Source: Epiperipatus broadwayi (taxonomy: Eukaryota > Onychophora > Udeonychophora > Euonychophora > Peripatidae). Taken from it: a DNA stretch of 64,000 nt. Made by a program: the position numbers and the translations under genes. Positions 37,858 to 53,822 of this stretch are shown piece by piece; position 1 is the stretch's first letter; every line of letters begins with the position of its first letter. The notes below the pieces were generated by a model. It did not search any database. It was not told where the DNA came from and saw nothing but the letters and a program-made list of their open reading frames with translations. The stretch covers positions 4,078,015-4,142,014 of the forward strand of contig JAQFVV010012507.1 in NCBI GenBank assembly GCA_028023455.1, in the 5' to 3' direction.

Positions 37858-37901
37858 CTTTCACTGTTGATAGCAAATAGCTTGAAATCATGATCTGAAA
37901 G
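37858..37901 (+). ncRNA. hammerhead motif, unit 5, core mutated
   Basis: Core reads CTGTTGA instead of CTGATGA; the rest is intact. Probably weak or inactive. Confidence 0.65.
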
Positions 37902-38262
37902 TGGAATGATAGTTAGAGATAGTGAATGCTACTCTGACGTTTATGTAAACAAAACATACGCTTGATCGGTGTTTTTGGTAGGACGCCATCTGTGTACATA
38001 AATACAAGCGTTAGCAAGTTTTTTAACTTGCATTTTTGTTTATCATATATGTACCTTTGAGGTCTTTCTTGCAATGATATAGATTGCAGAGGCTTCTACT
38101 ATGTGGTGATGCTGAACTGAGATCAGACCCATATAGCTATCTGGTTTGCTATGCTGAGTTTGAAGACATTACGTGTCTAAAAAATTCACGCTTGCAAGCT
38201 GAATAGAAATTGTTTCATAAACGCTCAGAGTTTGTAATTAGATCTAGTTTCTTTACTCATGT

Positions 38263-38306
38263 CTTTCACTGATGATAGCAAATAGCTTGAAATCATGATC
38301 TGAAAG
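38263..38306 (+). ncRNA. hammerhead ribozyme motif, unit 6
   Basis: Core and stem I intact, 405 bp after the previous motif. Confidence 0.8.
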
Positions 38307-38667
38307 TGGAATTATAGTTAGAGATAGTGAATGCTACTCTGACATTTATGTAAACAAAACATACGCTTGATCGGTGTTTTTAGTAGGACGCCATCTGTGG
38401 ACATAAATACAAGCATTAGCAAGTTTTTTAACTTGCATTTTTGTTTATCATAAATGTATCTTTGAGGTCTTTCTTGCAATGATATAGATTGCAGAGGCTT
38501 CTACTATGTGGTGATGCTGAACTGAGATCAGACCCATATAGCTATCTGGTTTGCTATGCTGAGTTTGAAGACATTACGTGTCTAAAAAATTCACGCTTGC
38601 AAGCTGAATAGAAATTGTTTCATAAACGCTCAGAGTTTGTATTTAGATCTAGTTTCTTTATTCCTGT

Positions 38668-38711
38668 CTTTCACTGATGATAGCAAATAGCTTGAAATCA
38701 TGATCTGAAAG
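38668..38711 (+). ncRNA. hammerhead ribozyme motif, unit 7
   Basis: Core and stem I intact. Cleavage here and in unit 6 would release a 405-nt monomer. Confidence 0.8.
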
Positions 38712-38874
38712 TGGAATTATAGTTAGAGATAGTGAATGCTACTCTGATGTTTATGTAAACAAAACATACGCTTGATCGGTATTTTTGGTAGGACGCCATC
38801 TGTGGACATAAATACAAGCGTTAGCAAGTTTTTTAACTTGCATTTTTGTTTATCATATATACATATATATATTG

Positions 38875-39950
38875 CAACACAATCCCTCTTACTACTTTCC
38901 ACTTGGTCGGTCTTATTTCTCAATGAGCATATTGCAGGAAGCAAACAAAAACTGATTTCACTCAATGTTTAATTTTATCAAACCTACAGTAATATTTCCT
39001 GCTCATCAGAGGATGTGGCACCATAGAGACTGAAAACAACTAGAAATTTCTATGCTTGAGATTTTCAAAATGGCACCACTAGAGTTCCAGCAAACTACAA
39101 TGTTACCAACCAGGGCTTGGTTATGTCAAGCATAGCTCAGGAAGCACAGAGTTCCTGTAGACCAGTGCAATAATCTAATTGTTGTGAAATGACACAAACA
39201 GATATATTAAAGTTTATTGTTGTTTATTATAATTTAGTTAACAAAACAGGTTTGAATAATCATCCTTCCAACATCAAACAAAGTATTTCATTGATAGTCC
39301 CTTGTATCTTTTCAGCCTACTTCCATTAATAGTTCATTGAGAATTAAAGAATGTAATTATTTGAGAGTATGATAAAATCCTTCTTTCAAAAGTTCTTTAA
39401 CAATTTACATCTTTAGTTACTTGGTGTAAGTTAATTCAAAGAGAGGAGTACAATATATGAAGACAACAGAGATAAGAATGAAGACAACTGATAGCATTTG
39501 ATTTATTTAATTCAGAGCTTTACTTAATTTTAAACTTTAATCTTTCAGATAGTTATCAATTGTAATGTGGCTTAAATTAACTCATGTATAAAGATATTCT
39601 TTACAGCCAAGAGCATTTCCATTATTCCAGTTAATTTTATGTTAGTCAATGCACAATAAATATATTTCTATTCATTGTTATCCAATTCCAGGTTTGAATC
39701 AATAATATAAGCACATTTATCCTTGGTTCATTGGTTTTCCATTTCAGGCTTTGAATCGATCGATATAAGCACATTTACATTTATTGGTTATTCAGGTAAA
39801 ATATAAGTATGTATTTCCATATGTCCAGATATCAATTCGTCTTTCTAATGAATTTATTTGGTATTCACATATTCTTATCCAGATTTGTCATTAATTCACA
39901 AGTGTAGAGTTATTACTTCATTTGGTAACTGGTATTTCTAATTTCATAAG
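38875..39950. other. non-coding DNA, somewhat GC-richer at 38.9-39.2 kb
   Basis: No coding resemblance. A roughly 55-bp imperfect tandem duplication lies at 39693-39790 (TTTGAATCAATAATATAAGC and TTTGAATCGATCGATATAAGC). Confidence 0.4.
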
Positions 39951-39951
39951 A

Positions 39952-40640
<689 letters not shown>

Positions 40641-40740
40641 TAGAGAAAAATGTGATTTTATTTCTTGCCATTTAAATTGTCTTCTTATAATATTGTATGT
40701 AGAAATAGTAAATTGTTTGTAAATAAGAAAATTGCTTGGA

Positions 40741-41280
40741 AAAGTGGTATTACATTGAATAATTTATTAAATAATACAAGGAAAAAATTTTTGATAGAAA
40801 GACTATTCCTGGTGTAGTATATTTTATCACTTTTTTATTGTAAGAAGGTCTACATAGGTCAGAATAGTTTGAGTTTAAATGGAAAAATAAAGGTTCATAA
40901 AAGTAGAGTAAAAATAGATATCCTAGTTCTTCTTTGTATGTCAATGAAAAAGATACAGGCCACACTATTAATTTTGATGAAGCTAAGGTTGTCTTCTTTG
41001 AGAGAAATGAAATCAAAAGAATAATTAAAGAATCTTTATTATTGAAAATTTATTATTCTGAAGCAATTAACTTATTTAAGAGTTCTTTTAATATTAAGGG
41101 TGGATGGGAAGTGGATGGATTTGTGGGTAGTGTTTAATATTATCTATATTGTGTAGTTTTTGTAGTTCTTTATACTTGAGAAGTCTGCTTGTAGCAGTGA
41201 AACCTTTGGTTGTGTTTTAATATTATTTTTTTGCTGGTCTGGTTTGAATTTTGGATTTGGGGTAATTTTAATTATATATT
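40741..41280 (+). pseudogene. PLE family 2, GIY-YIG tail, right (plus) copy
   Basis: An inverted copy of the left segment with the same order: GITLNNLLNNT, VYIGQNSLSLN across shifts, then the 67-codon open frame at 40934-41137 (YVNEKDTGHTINFDEAKVVF ... EIKRIIKESLLLKI ... GGWEVDGF). The two copies lie head to head with their 3' ends outward, flanked by (TA)n. The right copy lacks the internal TA expansion. No RT domain is present in either. Confidence 0.7.
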
Positions 41281-41309
41281 GACTAGTTTAGCTTTATGCT
41301 TGTAATGTT

Positions 41310-41311
<2 letters not shown>

Positions 41312-41346
<35 letters not shown>

Positions 41347-41351
41347 ATGTA

Positions 41352-41402
<51 letters not shown>
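41312..41402. repeat. (TA)n, right border of inverted PLE pair
   Basis: Two TA runs (41312-41342 and 41354-41402). Confidence 0.9.
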
Positions 41403-41404
<2 letters not shown>

Positions 41405-41956
41405 CTTATTCAAGCTAGTAAATATATTTAATCTGTATACTCATTACTAACTCCAGGTATATCATTGTACATTTAATTGTGACATATTCTTTTGGTATTC
41501 TCACTTCTCAACTCGTATGTATAACATGTTTTAATTCAGTGTTTATATTTCTTTTCTAAGAGTATTCAAATATAAAAAAATAATTTTCTTAATCTTCCAA
41601 CCTATTCAAGTATGTGCTTCGTTATACACGTATAACCATTAAATTCTATTTACATACTAACTCATATTTAAATGTCTGAATTTATTCATAATATAGTATA
41701 AATTTACTAAATACATTCAGTTTTTATATTTGCTACTTTCATCTGGATTATAAGCACTTTTATTTTTATTGAGGATCTCATTTTAAAAACAAAATCAATA
41801 GTTAACAGAATTGTTTTAAATATGTCAGTTTCTTTATCTTTTGGGATAGATTGTTTAGAACAGAAAATAAGATAACTTTAATATTAGATTCTATTAATAC
41901 TATATACATTTCACTGTATTTTAATAGCATTTTAATTAAATATATTTTCATTTTAA

Positions 41957-42036
41957 CAATATTATTTTCTGAGAAATATCAAAGCTTCTTATTATAATTT
42001 TTAATAATATTATTTTCTGAGAAATATCAAAGCTTC
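41957..42036 (+). repeat. 48-bp tandem duplication
   Basis: ATTATTTTCTGAGAAATATC followed by AAAGCTTC occurs at 41961 and again at 42009. Confidence 0.85.
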
Positions 42037-42039
42037 ATT

Positions 42040-42835
42040 ACCATAATTTATTCTTTACTGCTTCCAGGATTGCTTGGTAGAGACTTTGTTGAATGGCATT
42101 TAAATGACAGACATCTTTCTTTAGTTACCCTTTTGCATGAAGATGTTTCACAAGCAGATATTAGATAAGTTAATCATGGAGCAGGCTGAGAAGGAAAAGG
42201 CTATAATTCCTTATTCTTGCATCTTGGGAGTTTTAGTCCTCATAGACTATTTATAGTTGTGCTTGATAGATTGCTTCTTGTAGAATGCTTACTGATAGAA
42301 CTTCTGCCAGACACTACTACTCTACTCTAATCTCTTTATCATAAACTTACTCCTTTTTATATCTCTCAACTGGATTCAGTAGTTAGCCGATAGTATGCTT
42401 TGCTGAGAATAGTTTTCTCAGTGGGATGTTTTTATTTTTCCTGCCTCAATTTCTCTTGGATCTACTTTCATGTGTTAATTAGCCAAAGGCAACTAACGAG
42501 ACAACAACAATGTGTTTTTAGATTTCCAATATAGTTCACCAAGGACATTTTAAATCCTAATTTATTAAACTTTTATTTATTAATGTTTCAATTTCATTAA
42601 TAAGAAATTTTGTTCTTTATTAAAAAAAAAATTCTTGTTCTTTAAAGCTTTTATCATTTTTCTTTCTTTTTTAGAAAAAGATTTTAATCACTATAGTTTG
42701 TTTACCTTTCTTGACAAACTGCATTTACGAAAACTAAACTTTTTTTCTATTTCTCTGACTTTTAAATTATTTTGAATCATTTTGAATGTGAGAATAGAAA
42801 TAAATATAAATGTATATGAAACTAATATATATATA
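42040..42835. other. non-coding DNA, nothing recognised
   Basis: No open frame or repeat structure that could be named. Confidence 0.4.
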
Positions 42836-42836
42836 T

Positions 42837-43035
42837 GAAAAACAAAAAACAAGTTAAAAACTTGCTAATGCTTGTATTTATGTCAACAGATGGCGTTCTA
42901 CCAAAAACACCATCAAGCGTATGTTTACATAAATGTCAGAGCAAGCATTCACTATTTCTAACTTTAATTCCACTTTCAGATCATGATTTCAAGCTATACA
43001 CTTGACGGTGTTTTTGGTAGAATACCATCTGTTGA
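42837..43035. mobile_element. second snap-back relative of the ribozyme repeat
   Basis: Left arm (42837-42998) is the 405-unit 3' region in minus sense, from the AACAAGTTAAAAACTTG end through ATGGCGTTCTACCAAAAACA to TTTCAAGCTAT. It then switches to an inverted short arm (ACTTGACGGTGTTTTTGGTA ... CATCTGTTGA). As in the 35.7 kb copy, homology stops inside hammerhead stem II, so CTGATGA is absent. TA-rich DNA flanks both ends. Confidence 0.85.
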
Positions 43036-43160
43036 TATATATAAAGCTATTAAATTAAAGACCTGAGCACTTTCAAGAGACTACTTGCTCTCGCACTCAT
43101 AGCTGTTGTTATTATAACTGTGTTGTAGAAATGGAAATGGAACTTATGCAAGTTTATGCA

Positions 43161-44245
<1,085 letters not shown>

Positions 44246-44249
44246 AATT

Positions 44250-45142
44250 TAAGTTGGGTATAAATGACAGCATAGATTCATTAATGTTTAATTCTTTTTT
44301 TTATTTTTCATATTGATTAAAATATATAGATAGTCAGTAAATACGATACCTCATGTTGAGTATCTAAAAATGTATTTATTCGAATATCTTTTATGTTATT
44401 GTTGTCAATGTGGCATCTTATGATGAATGCCATTGGGTTTCTTGTAATTGTCTCTCTGCAATTCCATCAATAGCTTTATATTTTAATCGTTTATGCTTAT
44501 TTTGAATGGGTTTTAATTTTAGGCTATTTGTCTCATAGTTAGGTTGATGCTGGTGGAGGGATTATGGGTGTTTATATCAATGTAATGTGAAGTGTGTTTA
44601 GCATACAGGGCAACATGCCCAACTGAATTCATGACCCAAGTATGTAGTCATTGCATTGCAATGGATGCAGACATATTCCCTGCACCATTGACCCTTTTTA
44701 GCTCTATGGATAGGGACTATAAATTGGCAGATAGACAAATCCCCTATATGTAGCACATTTCTTTAATTATTTTATATACATGATTCCTTTGCCAGACAGA
44801 TGCACATTCCTGTACTGGATGAGGACCATGTCATTCAAATAATATGCTGTCAGATGCACATTCCTCTCAGTGTGGTTTTATAGTAGCATGTTCATATTGC
44901 ATTCATTGTGACTATATATCTGGAAGCAGGCTTTGGTTTGGCTACAAACTTTTAGTCGAGATTGAATCTTTGTTTTGAAAAGTTTTTAACTGAGTAATCT
45001 ATGTAGCCTATCTATACTCAACATTATAAAGTGAAATTTATTAAAATGTCCATCTGTGCGGACTGTTTTAAAATAATAATTTAAATTTTAAAAAAATTAA
45101 TAACCAATCTAAAATAATAAATTTTATTCCTCAATTTTAAAT

Positions 45143-45180
<38 letters not shown>

Positions 45181-45220
45181 TTAAAATTGAGGAATAAATA
45201 TAAATATATATTTATATATA

Positions 45221-45262
<42 letters not shown>

Positions 45263-45540
45263 TTAATAAATGTTTTTTGTGTGGTATTACTGGCAGTGGC
45301 TTTTATTTTTTGATATTGAAAATATATTTTAAGTAAAATTATAAATCATTATCTCTGCTGCTCTGCGAACTAGTGACTAGGGCTGATGGTCGGAATAAAA
45401 TATATACGTAAAAGTTAGATCTTAACAGCACATGTCTGTCCACTCTATAAATTTTCCAGATTCAAATAGCCTGGTGACATCCTGTTCAGCAGATACGGTA
45501 AGACTGTAACTTCTACTTTACTCCATGATCATTATAATAT
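44250..45540 (+). repeat. unidentified dispersed repeat, copy L
   Basis: Collinear, in inverted orientation, with 51750-52990. Shared landmarks in order: AAGTTGGGTATA, GCATCTTATGATGAATGC, ATTGGGTTTCTT, GTAATCTATGTA, TATACTCAACATT, ATTACTGGCAGTGG, ATCTCTGCT and GAAAATTTATA. Two internal sub-units appear to resemble each other (each contains a TTATTTGTCTC-like and a GTAATCTATG-like block), so the element may be built from roughly 450-500-bp tandem units. No protein family was recognised. Confidence 0.6.
45127..45197. repeat. palindrome around a (TA)n core
   Basis: ATTCCTCAATTTTAAATGT, then about 28 bp of TA, then ACATTTAAAATTGAGGAAT: perfect arms flanking a microsatellite. Confidence 0.85.
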
Positions 45541-45554
45541 ATATATATATATAT

Positions 45555-45831
45555 GTTAAAACGAAGATTTGCACGGGTTAAATATATAAAATACATATTT
45601 TGTGGGTTCATCCGTGTTAAAAACTTTTAATATCAATATACTGACGTTTCGACTTGGTCACACAAGCCATCCACAGAGTAAACTTTTAATATCAATATAC
45701 TGACGTTTCGACTTGGTCACACAAGCCATCCACAGAGTTAACTCTGTGGATGGCTTGTGTGACCAAGTCGAAACGTCAGTATATTGATATTAAAAGTTTT
45801 TAACACGGATGAACCCGCAAAATATGTATTT
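45555..45831. mobile_element. palindromic PLE end element (non-coding)
   Basis: Consists only of the terminal sequence of the 11.5 kb PLE. The left arm starts GTTAAAACGAAGATTTGC and includes TTCATCCGTGTTAAAAACTT. A roughly 61-bp segment ending CCATCCACAGAG is then directly repeated, and an inverted arm runs from CTCTGTGGATGG to ACGGATGAACCCGCAAAATA. Three copies of the hammerhead-like CTGTGGA ... GAAACGTC segment are present, two minus and one plus. (TA)n borders both ends (45535-45554 and 45832-45846). It was probably mobilised by an autonomous PLE. Confidence 0.85.
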
Positions 45832-45849
45832 TATATATATATATATAAT

Positions 45850-48170
45850 GTAAAACACCTTTCTTTTCACATCATTAAATACAAATGAAAAATATAGAAA
45901 AATTTTTTTTTAACTTTGAGCAAAGAAACATTGTACATCACACTCAAATAAATAAATAAAGACAGAGAAATATGTACTGATAGATTGCTCAAGTATTTTG
46001 ATTACAATATTAATAACCATATAAACAAACAATTAACGATAATAAATAAAAGACATATTTATAACAGCACAAAAAATATTCAAAGATAAAAAAAATGAAA
46101 TCTTATGACCTCATCACTATATTTGAGGTGTTGTTATGCCTAATAAAAAAAACTTTTAATGTCTATGTGTAAAAATAAAACCAAACAAAAAATGAAGTTT
46201 GAATTCATGGAAGAAAATGTATATGATTACTTTCAAATAAGAAGTCATTAGTAAAGTTTCAAAATGTTACCAATCCATTTCAGTTCTTGAGGAGATAATC
46301 CTTTAGTTGAGATAGTTGACTTCTCTTTCTTTATTTTCAGGCTTCTTTACCGCACTTCCATTTTTCTTTGCCATCTTTTATAATTTTCATATGGCAAAAC
46401 AAAAAAAATTGACAAAGTTCCTATTGTTCTTGGAATCTCTTGAAAACCTCCTGGATATCCATTAACATTGTAGAATTTCTTAGCATTTCTAAATAAAAAA
46501 AATTTCTGACAGGCATCATTGTAATAGATCAGTGAATGCTGGACATGTGGGTTTCATACAATTTCTTCTCCTTTCTTTTCTTCCTTTCCTTTTCTCTTTC
46601 TTTTAAAAAAGTATTGTGATTCTTTAACAAACCATAGGATATGAACTGCATCTCCAAAATAAAACACATTTTATATGATTAACCAGAAACACCGCCATTC
46701 TATTGGTCAGATACAAGAGTATAAACAAATGGCAAGCTCATAGTGGCTTTGATCTTATGAAAAATAACTGCAGCTAACAGTGCATTGTTTCTTCTTTTAT
46801 AGCTATGAATATATTAATCCAGAGTCTATATTTTGGAAGCAATAATTTAGATTGCTTCTTATAAGGTTATTTTCATTTTTTTCTTGTCTTTGGGTTGAAT
46901 CATTTTTGATCATGGTAACAGACTTGATCTTCATGTCTCCAGTCATTTTACAAAAAGCAATACTTTATCCAGCTCAGTTCCTTTTGAATCTCTTTTCTCC
47001 CAATGGTATTTTTTAATAAGAAATAGTATGAATTCTAGAATTTTCTTCTTTCTTGCTTTTTTTGATAAGAGAAAGAAAAAAAACTGTCATTTTCCACACT
47101 CCCTTCTTCAATTTTGGCCATGATTATGTTTCCAACTTTCTGCATTCATTCACAAGAAGTTCAAAAAATCCCCTTCAAAAGTTATAAAAAATTTTTAGAT
47201 ACCTATTGACATCTATATTTACACAACATTCACATGTGTACATTTTCTTTAATATATGATATCTATGTTAGTAAAATTATAGAACACTGATTCACAATCT
47301 CAAATCTTTTGTTTCAAACACACATGTGTCACTCAAACTAGCTACTAACAAAATGATCATACATTAATTATTAAACAATTTATTTTAGCCTGTATTAAAA
47401 AAATGAAATTATAAAATGAAATCATAGTATTCTTTAATAAAATATAAAGTTTAAAACAACTGAATATTTTTACCTATATTCATATTTTTTTAAATTTCTA
47501 CCTACTAAGTAAAATCACATATATAAATGGCTACATATTTATGACACACACACAAAACACAATTTGGAAGATTGCTAATCTTATCTCCATTAATTTATGT
47601 GGCATTCCACTTTATTCCTACAATACATATAAAGATAATTTGATGTCTGTATTTCTTCAAAGCAATATATGTAATTATATAATTGAATATTTATAAATAC
47701 ACCTTTACACACTTTTGCAATGGCAATTGGTCCTCCAAAACTCATTGTTAAGCAATAATATCATATACAGAATATGTATAATGGGGGTCTATGGGGAAAA
47801 ATTGGTCACTTCCTATTGCTAAAAATGACACTAACTTGGAAATAAAATACATATTAAAAATTATTCACTAACACATTTTAAATGCAATCTGTTTTTCTTT
47901 TTAAACTTTTTTCTAATTCAAAATTCACATTTTAAAATGTTGTTTTTCTTTTGATTTGAAACCACTTGGGTGTAAACAACATTTTTCACAAAGTTACAAA
48001 ATCAATAACTATTTTTTACATAATTAACCAGGTGTTCTAAAAATAATATACAGTAATTAAGGAACACACACTTGCAGTTTAATATTTGTATTTAGTGTTT
48101 GTGTGAAAGTGTGTGATGTTAATATTTTAGTTGTACTGTATTTATATATTGGACTATTTCATCATCTAAT
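45850..48170. other. AT-rich DNA, no gene recognised
   Basis: No open frame over 60 codons and no repeat structure that could be named. Confidence 0.4.
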
Positions 48171-48173
48171 ATA

Positions 48174-48274
48174 AGTGTTGAATGTCTTTAAAAAAATTAA
48201 ACTTTATTTAAATAATCCATGTACTGTACATTATATTTACATAAAGTTTAATTTTTATAAAGACATTCAACACT
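48174..48274. mobile_element. small foldback (MITE-like) element
   Basis: AGTGTTGAATGTCTTTA at the left and TAAAGACATTCAACACT at the right are perfect inverted repeats, extended inward by TTAAACTTTA and TAAAGTTTAA. There is no coding sequence. Confidence 0.8.
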
Positions 48275-48650
48275 TCTATGTATATAGTATTATATATTCC
48301 ATATATGTGTGGAGATGGTAATCTGGACCAACTGATGATTACTGGTTTAGCATGAAATATGTATATTGGTGATTATTTATCTTTTTGACATATGTGTGTT
48401 AAGGTGTATCAGTGTTATTAGATAGTGTTGAGAGTGGTGGGTCATGTGAAAGTCTGTGCTCATACCCTGTCTATTACATATATAGACACAGGTATACATA
48501 AGCCTGTGTATTTCAGCAATTATATATATTTTAAGTTTATATGTTCTATAATAAAAATACTAATCGATTGTAAGTCAAAGTAGTGGGTACAAATTGATGA
48601 TGATCACTATTGTAAAATATCACTAAGTGAGATCTTGGTATTTTAAAGTA

Positions 48651-48773
48651 TAACTTTTAAAAAATTATCAACTTAGAAGTATTTTTGACTAACCTTGTAG
48701 TCTTTATCAACTAATCCAAAGATTACAAGGATAGTCAAAAGTGCTCTTCAGTGGATAAAATTTTTAAAGTTAT
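48651..48773. mobile_element. small foldback element, second family
   Basis: Arms 48651-48700 and 48724-48773 (TAACTTTTAAAAAATTATC and GATAAAATTTTTAAAGTTA at the tips) with about 80% complementarity by eye and a 23-bp loop. The inner part recurs at 27.06 kb. Confidence 0.75.
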
Positions 48774-48779
48774 TCTTTA

Positions 48780-51745
<2,966 letters not shown>

Positions 51746-51749
51746 TTAT

Positions 51750-52990
51750 ATATATATATATATTATAATGATCCAGAGATTAAAGACTTAATGTAATCTA
51801 TCTACACTACAGAGCGCCACTAGGCATTTGAACCTAGAAAATTTATAAAGTGAGAAGATACGTAAGTCAAAAAAAAATTTTTTTTTTAATTTAATATATT
51901 TTGATTCCAGTCATTAGCCCATTGTCACTAGCTCAGTGGAATAGCAGAGATTTATATTTTATAAAAAATTATTATCTAAGAATATATAAAAAAGAACAAA
52001 ATAACCCACTGCCAGTAATTATACACACAAACATTTATTTACGCATATATATATATATATGTAAATATAATAAGTCAATATTATATATATATATATATAT
52101 ATAAAATTTAACATTATTATTTTTACTTTATAATTTTAACTTCATTATAGAATTTGATTTTACATTTTAATTTTTATACTATTATAAGTTCACACAGATG
52201 AATTTATAAAATGTGTTTTTAATGTTGAGTATAGATCAGTTACATAGATTACACGGTCAAAAACATTTCAAAATAAACATAAACGATCAAAGTAATTGGT
52301 GGAATTGCAGAGGAAAATGTATAAGAAACCCAATAGCATTCATCATAAGATGCGACAGAGACACCAATAACCTAATATTCTAATTGAATATGAAAACTAA
52401 CAAACATAAGTAACCATTAACAAATCCATGTAAGTGTCTATACCCAACTTAATTTTAATACATCTTTATTTAGAGTGTCAAGTATGAATAGACTACACAG
52501 ATTTGCATTTGAAAAAGAAAATATTCTATCCTTGTTTAATCTTAGGCCAAAAGTTCGCAGTCAAACCAGCATCAATCCATCTGATACATTGATGTATTCA
52601 ATGTAGCCTGAAAATACAACAGCACAATATACTATACTGTTAGGAATGGACATCTGAACAGTATAGTTAGAGAAGACATTGACTCTTGTCCAATACAGGA
52701 ATATTATATTTGTATGGCAACAAGAACAATAAAATAAAAACTCCATAGGAAGGGTTTGCAGCCCTTTTTGCCGACTTGCAATCCCATCCATAGGCAAAAA
52801 GGTTTTGTGCGGCATATACAGCGATTCTGCTCATAGCGAACCTCATACTACATCTACTAATTACACCAATATATCCAATCCATTGACCTAATTCAACTAC
52901 GAAACAAATAACCTAAGACTACCCTCCCCTAATATAACTTTACAAATCTATATAGCCATTCACGCCCGACTTAAGTTTAACATTTATATA
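51750..52990 (-). repeat. unidentified dispersed repeat, copy R
   Basis: Inverted, diverged partner of 44250-45540. Read on the minus strand it has two tandem sub-units, starting AAGTCGGGCGTG (about 52970) and AAGTTGGGTATA (about 52460). The first contains GATGTCCATTCCTAACAG and CGAACTTTTGG, paralleled in copy L by GATGCACATTCCT and CAAACTTTTAG. Confidence 0.6.
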
Positions 52991-52999
52991 ATTTAGTCT

Positions 53000-53815
53000 A
53001 ACGAAAAACAAAAATCATAATAAAAACTTAAAAGAACAACAAAAATAAATGGAAATGATTTTAAATAATAAAAAAATTACATCAAATAACATTATTAATA
53101 TTAATTTACATTGGACAGATAGGATTCTATTTGTATTATTTACTAAAAGGTTTAGAATTTAGAGTTTTTTTTGTTTTCAAATGAATATAAAGTTCTTATG
53201 ATTTTTAAAATGTCCAGCTTTATCCATTGCATGCCATTTAAATGTGAATTCCCATGCCATCCTAAAAAGATTGATATTCTGTTGGCCGTTTCATTTATTC
53301 ATCCGGAGGTTTTTTACTTTAGTTGGTCCTCAATGTAAAAAACGATGTTTCATTTTTTTTTCTTTAACAACTGAAGGAATTGAAAGTGTGTCTTTCAATC
53401 TTTTCACCTCCAACTCTGCACTAACACATATCTGTCCTCTTGTAATAACTAACTAATAATTTCCAAACTTTTCCTTTTATATTAATTTTAAGGATTCAAT
53501 TGACATTACATCATCGATGTGATGGTCCTTTTGCTGAGGTCCGATTCCCCATGGATTTCTTCATTGCCACTCTGTTCATTGTTTTTCTCTCCTATCTGAC
53601 CTTTGCTTATACATTTTAAATTCCTAAGGGCTAGTTTATATTTAACTAATTAAAATAATCATTTCCATTTTTCAATAACATTAATTAATTTGTTTTCAAA
53701 CTTAAAGATATATTTTTATCTCTAAATCTTTTTTAAGTTTTTGCTTTTAAAATACTTTTTTCTATTTTTAATAATGTTTTATTTTAATTTTTTTTTTCAT
53801 CTGTGCGATTATATA
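53000..53815. other. AT-rich DNA with a short GC-richer patch
   Basis: A 70-codon plus open frame at 53244-53456 has no family resemblance. TA run at 53811-53821 borders the LTR element. Confidence 0.35.
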
Positions 53816-53822
53816 TATATAT

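Larger units (their letters stand above)
37135..38855 (+). repeat. 405-bp tandem repeats, four units plus, plus-sense
   Basis: Inverted continuation of the array. CCATCTGTGG marks recur at 37176, 37581, 37986, 38391 and 38796, each 405 bp apart. It ends at TTTTTGTTTATCA, followed by a short TA-rich tract (38856-38873). Units differ by only a few bases. Confidence 0.95.

Noticed and set aside
36001-38855. Regular direct repeats as a CRISPR array
   Set aside because: The 405-bp units repeat end to end with no variable spacers, in eukaryotic-type DNA.
48338-48365. CTGATGA followed by GAAA as another hammerhead
   Set aside because: The sequence between them cannot form stem II, and the flanks do not pair as stem I.
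53244-53456. 70-codon plus open frame before the LTR element
   Set aside because: No recognisable family, and the composition is like the surrounding DNA.
53515-53560. GGTCCGATTCC as a tRNA/SINE B box
   Set aside because: No A box at the right distance and no cloverleaf could be drawn.
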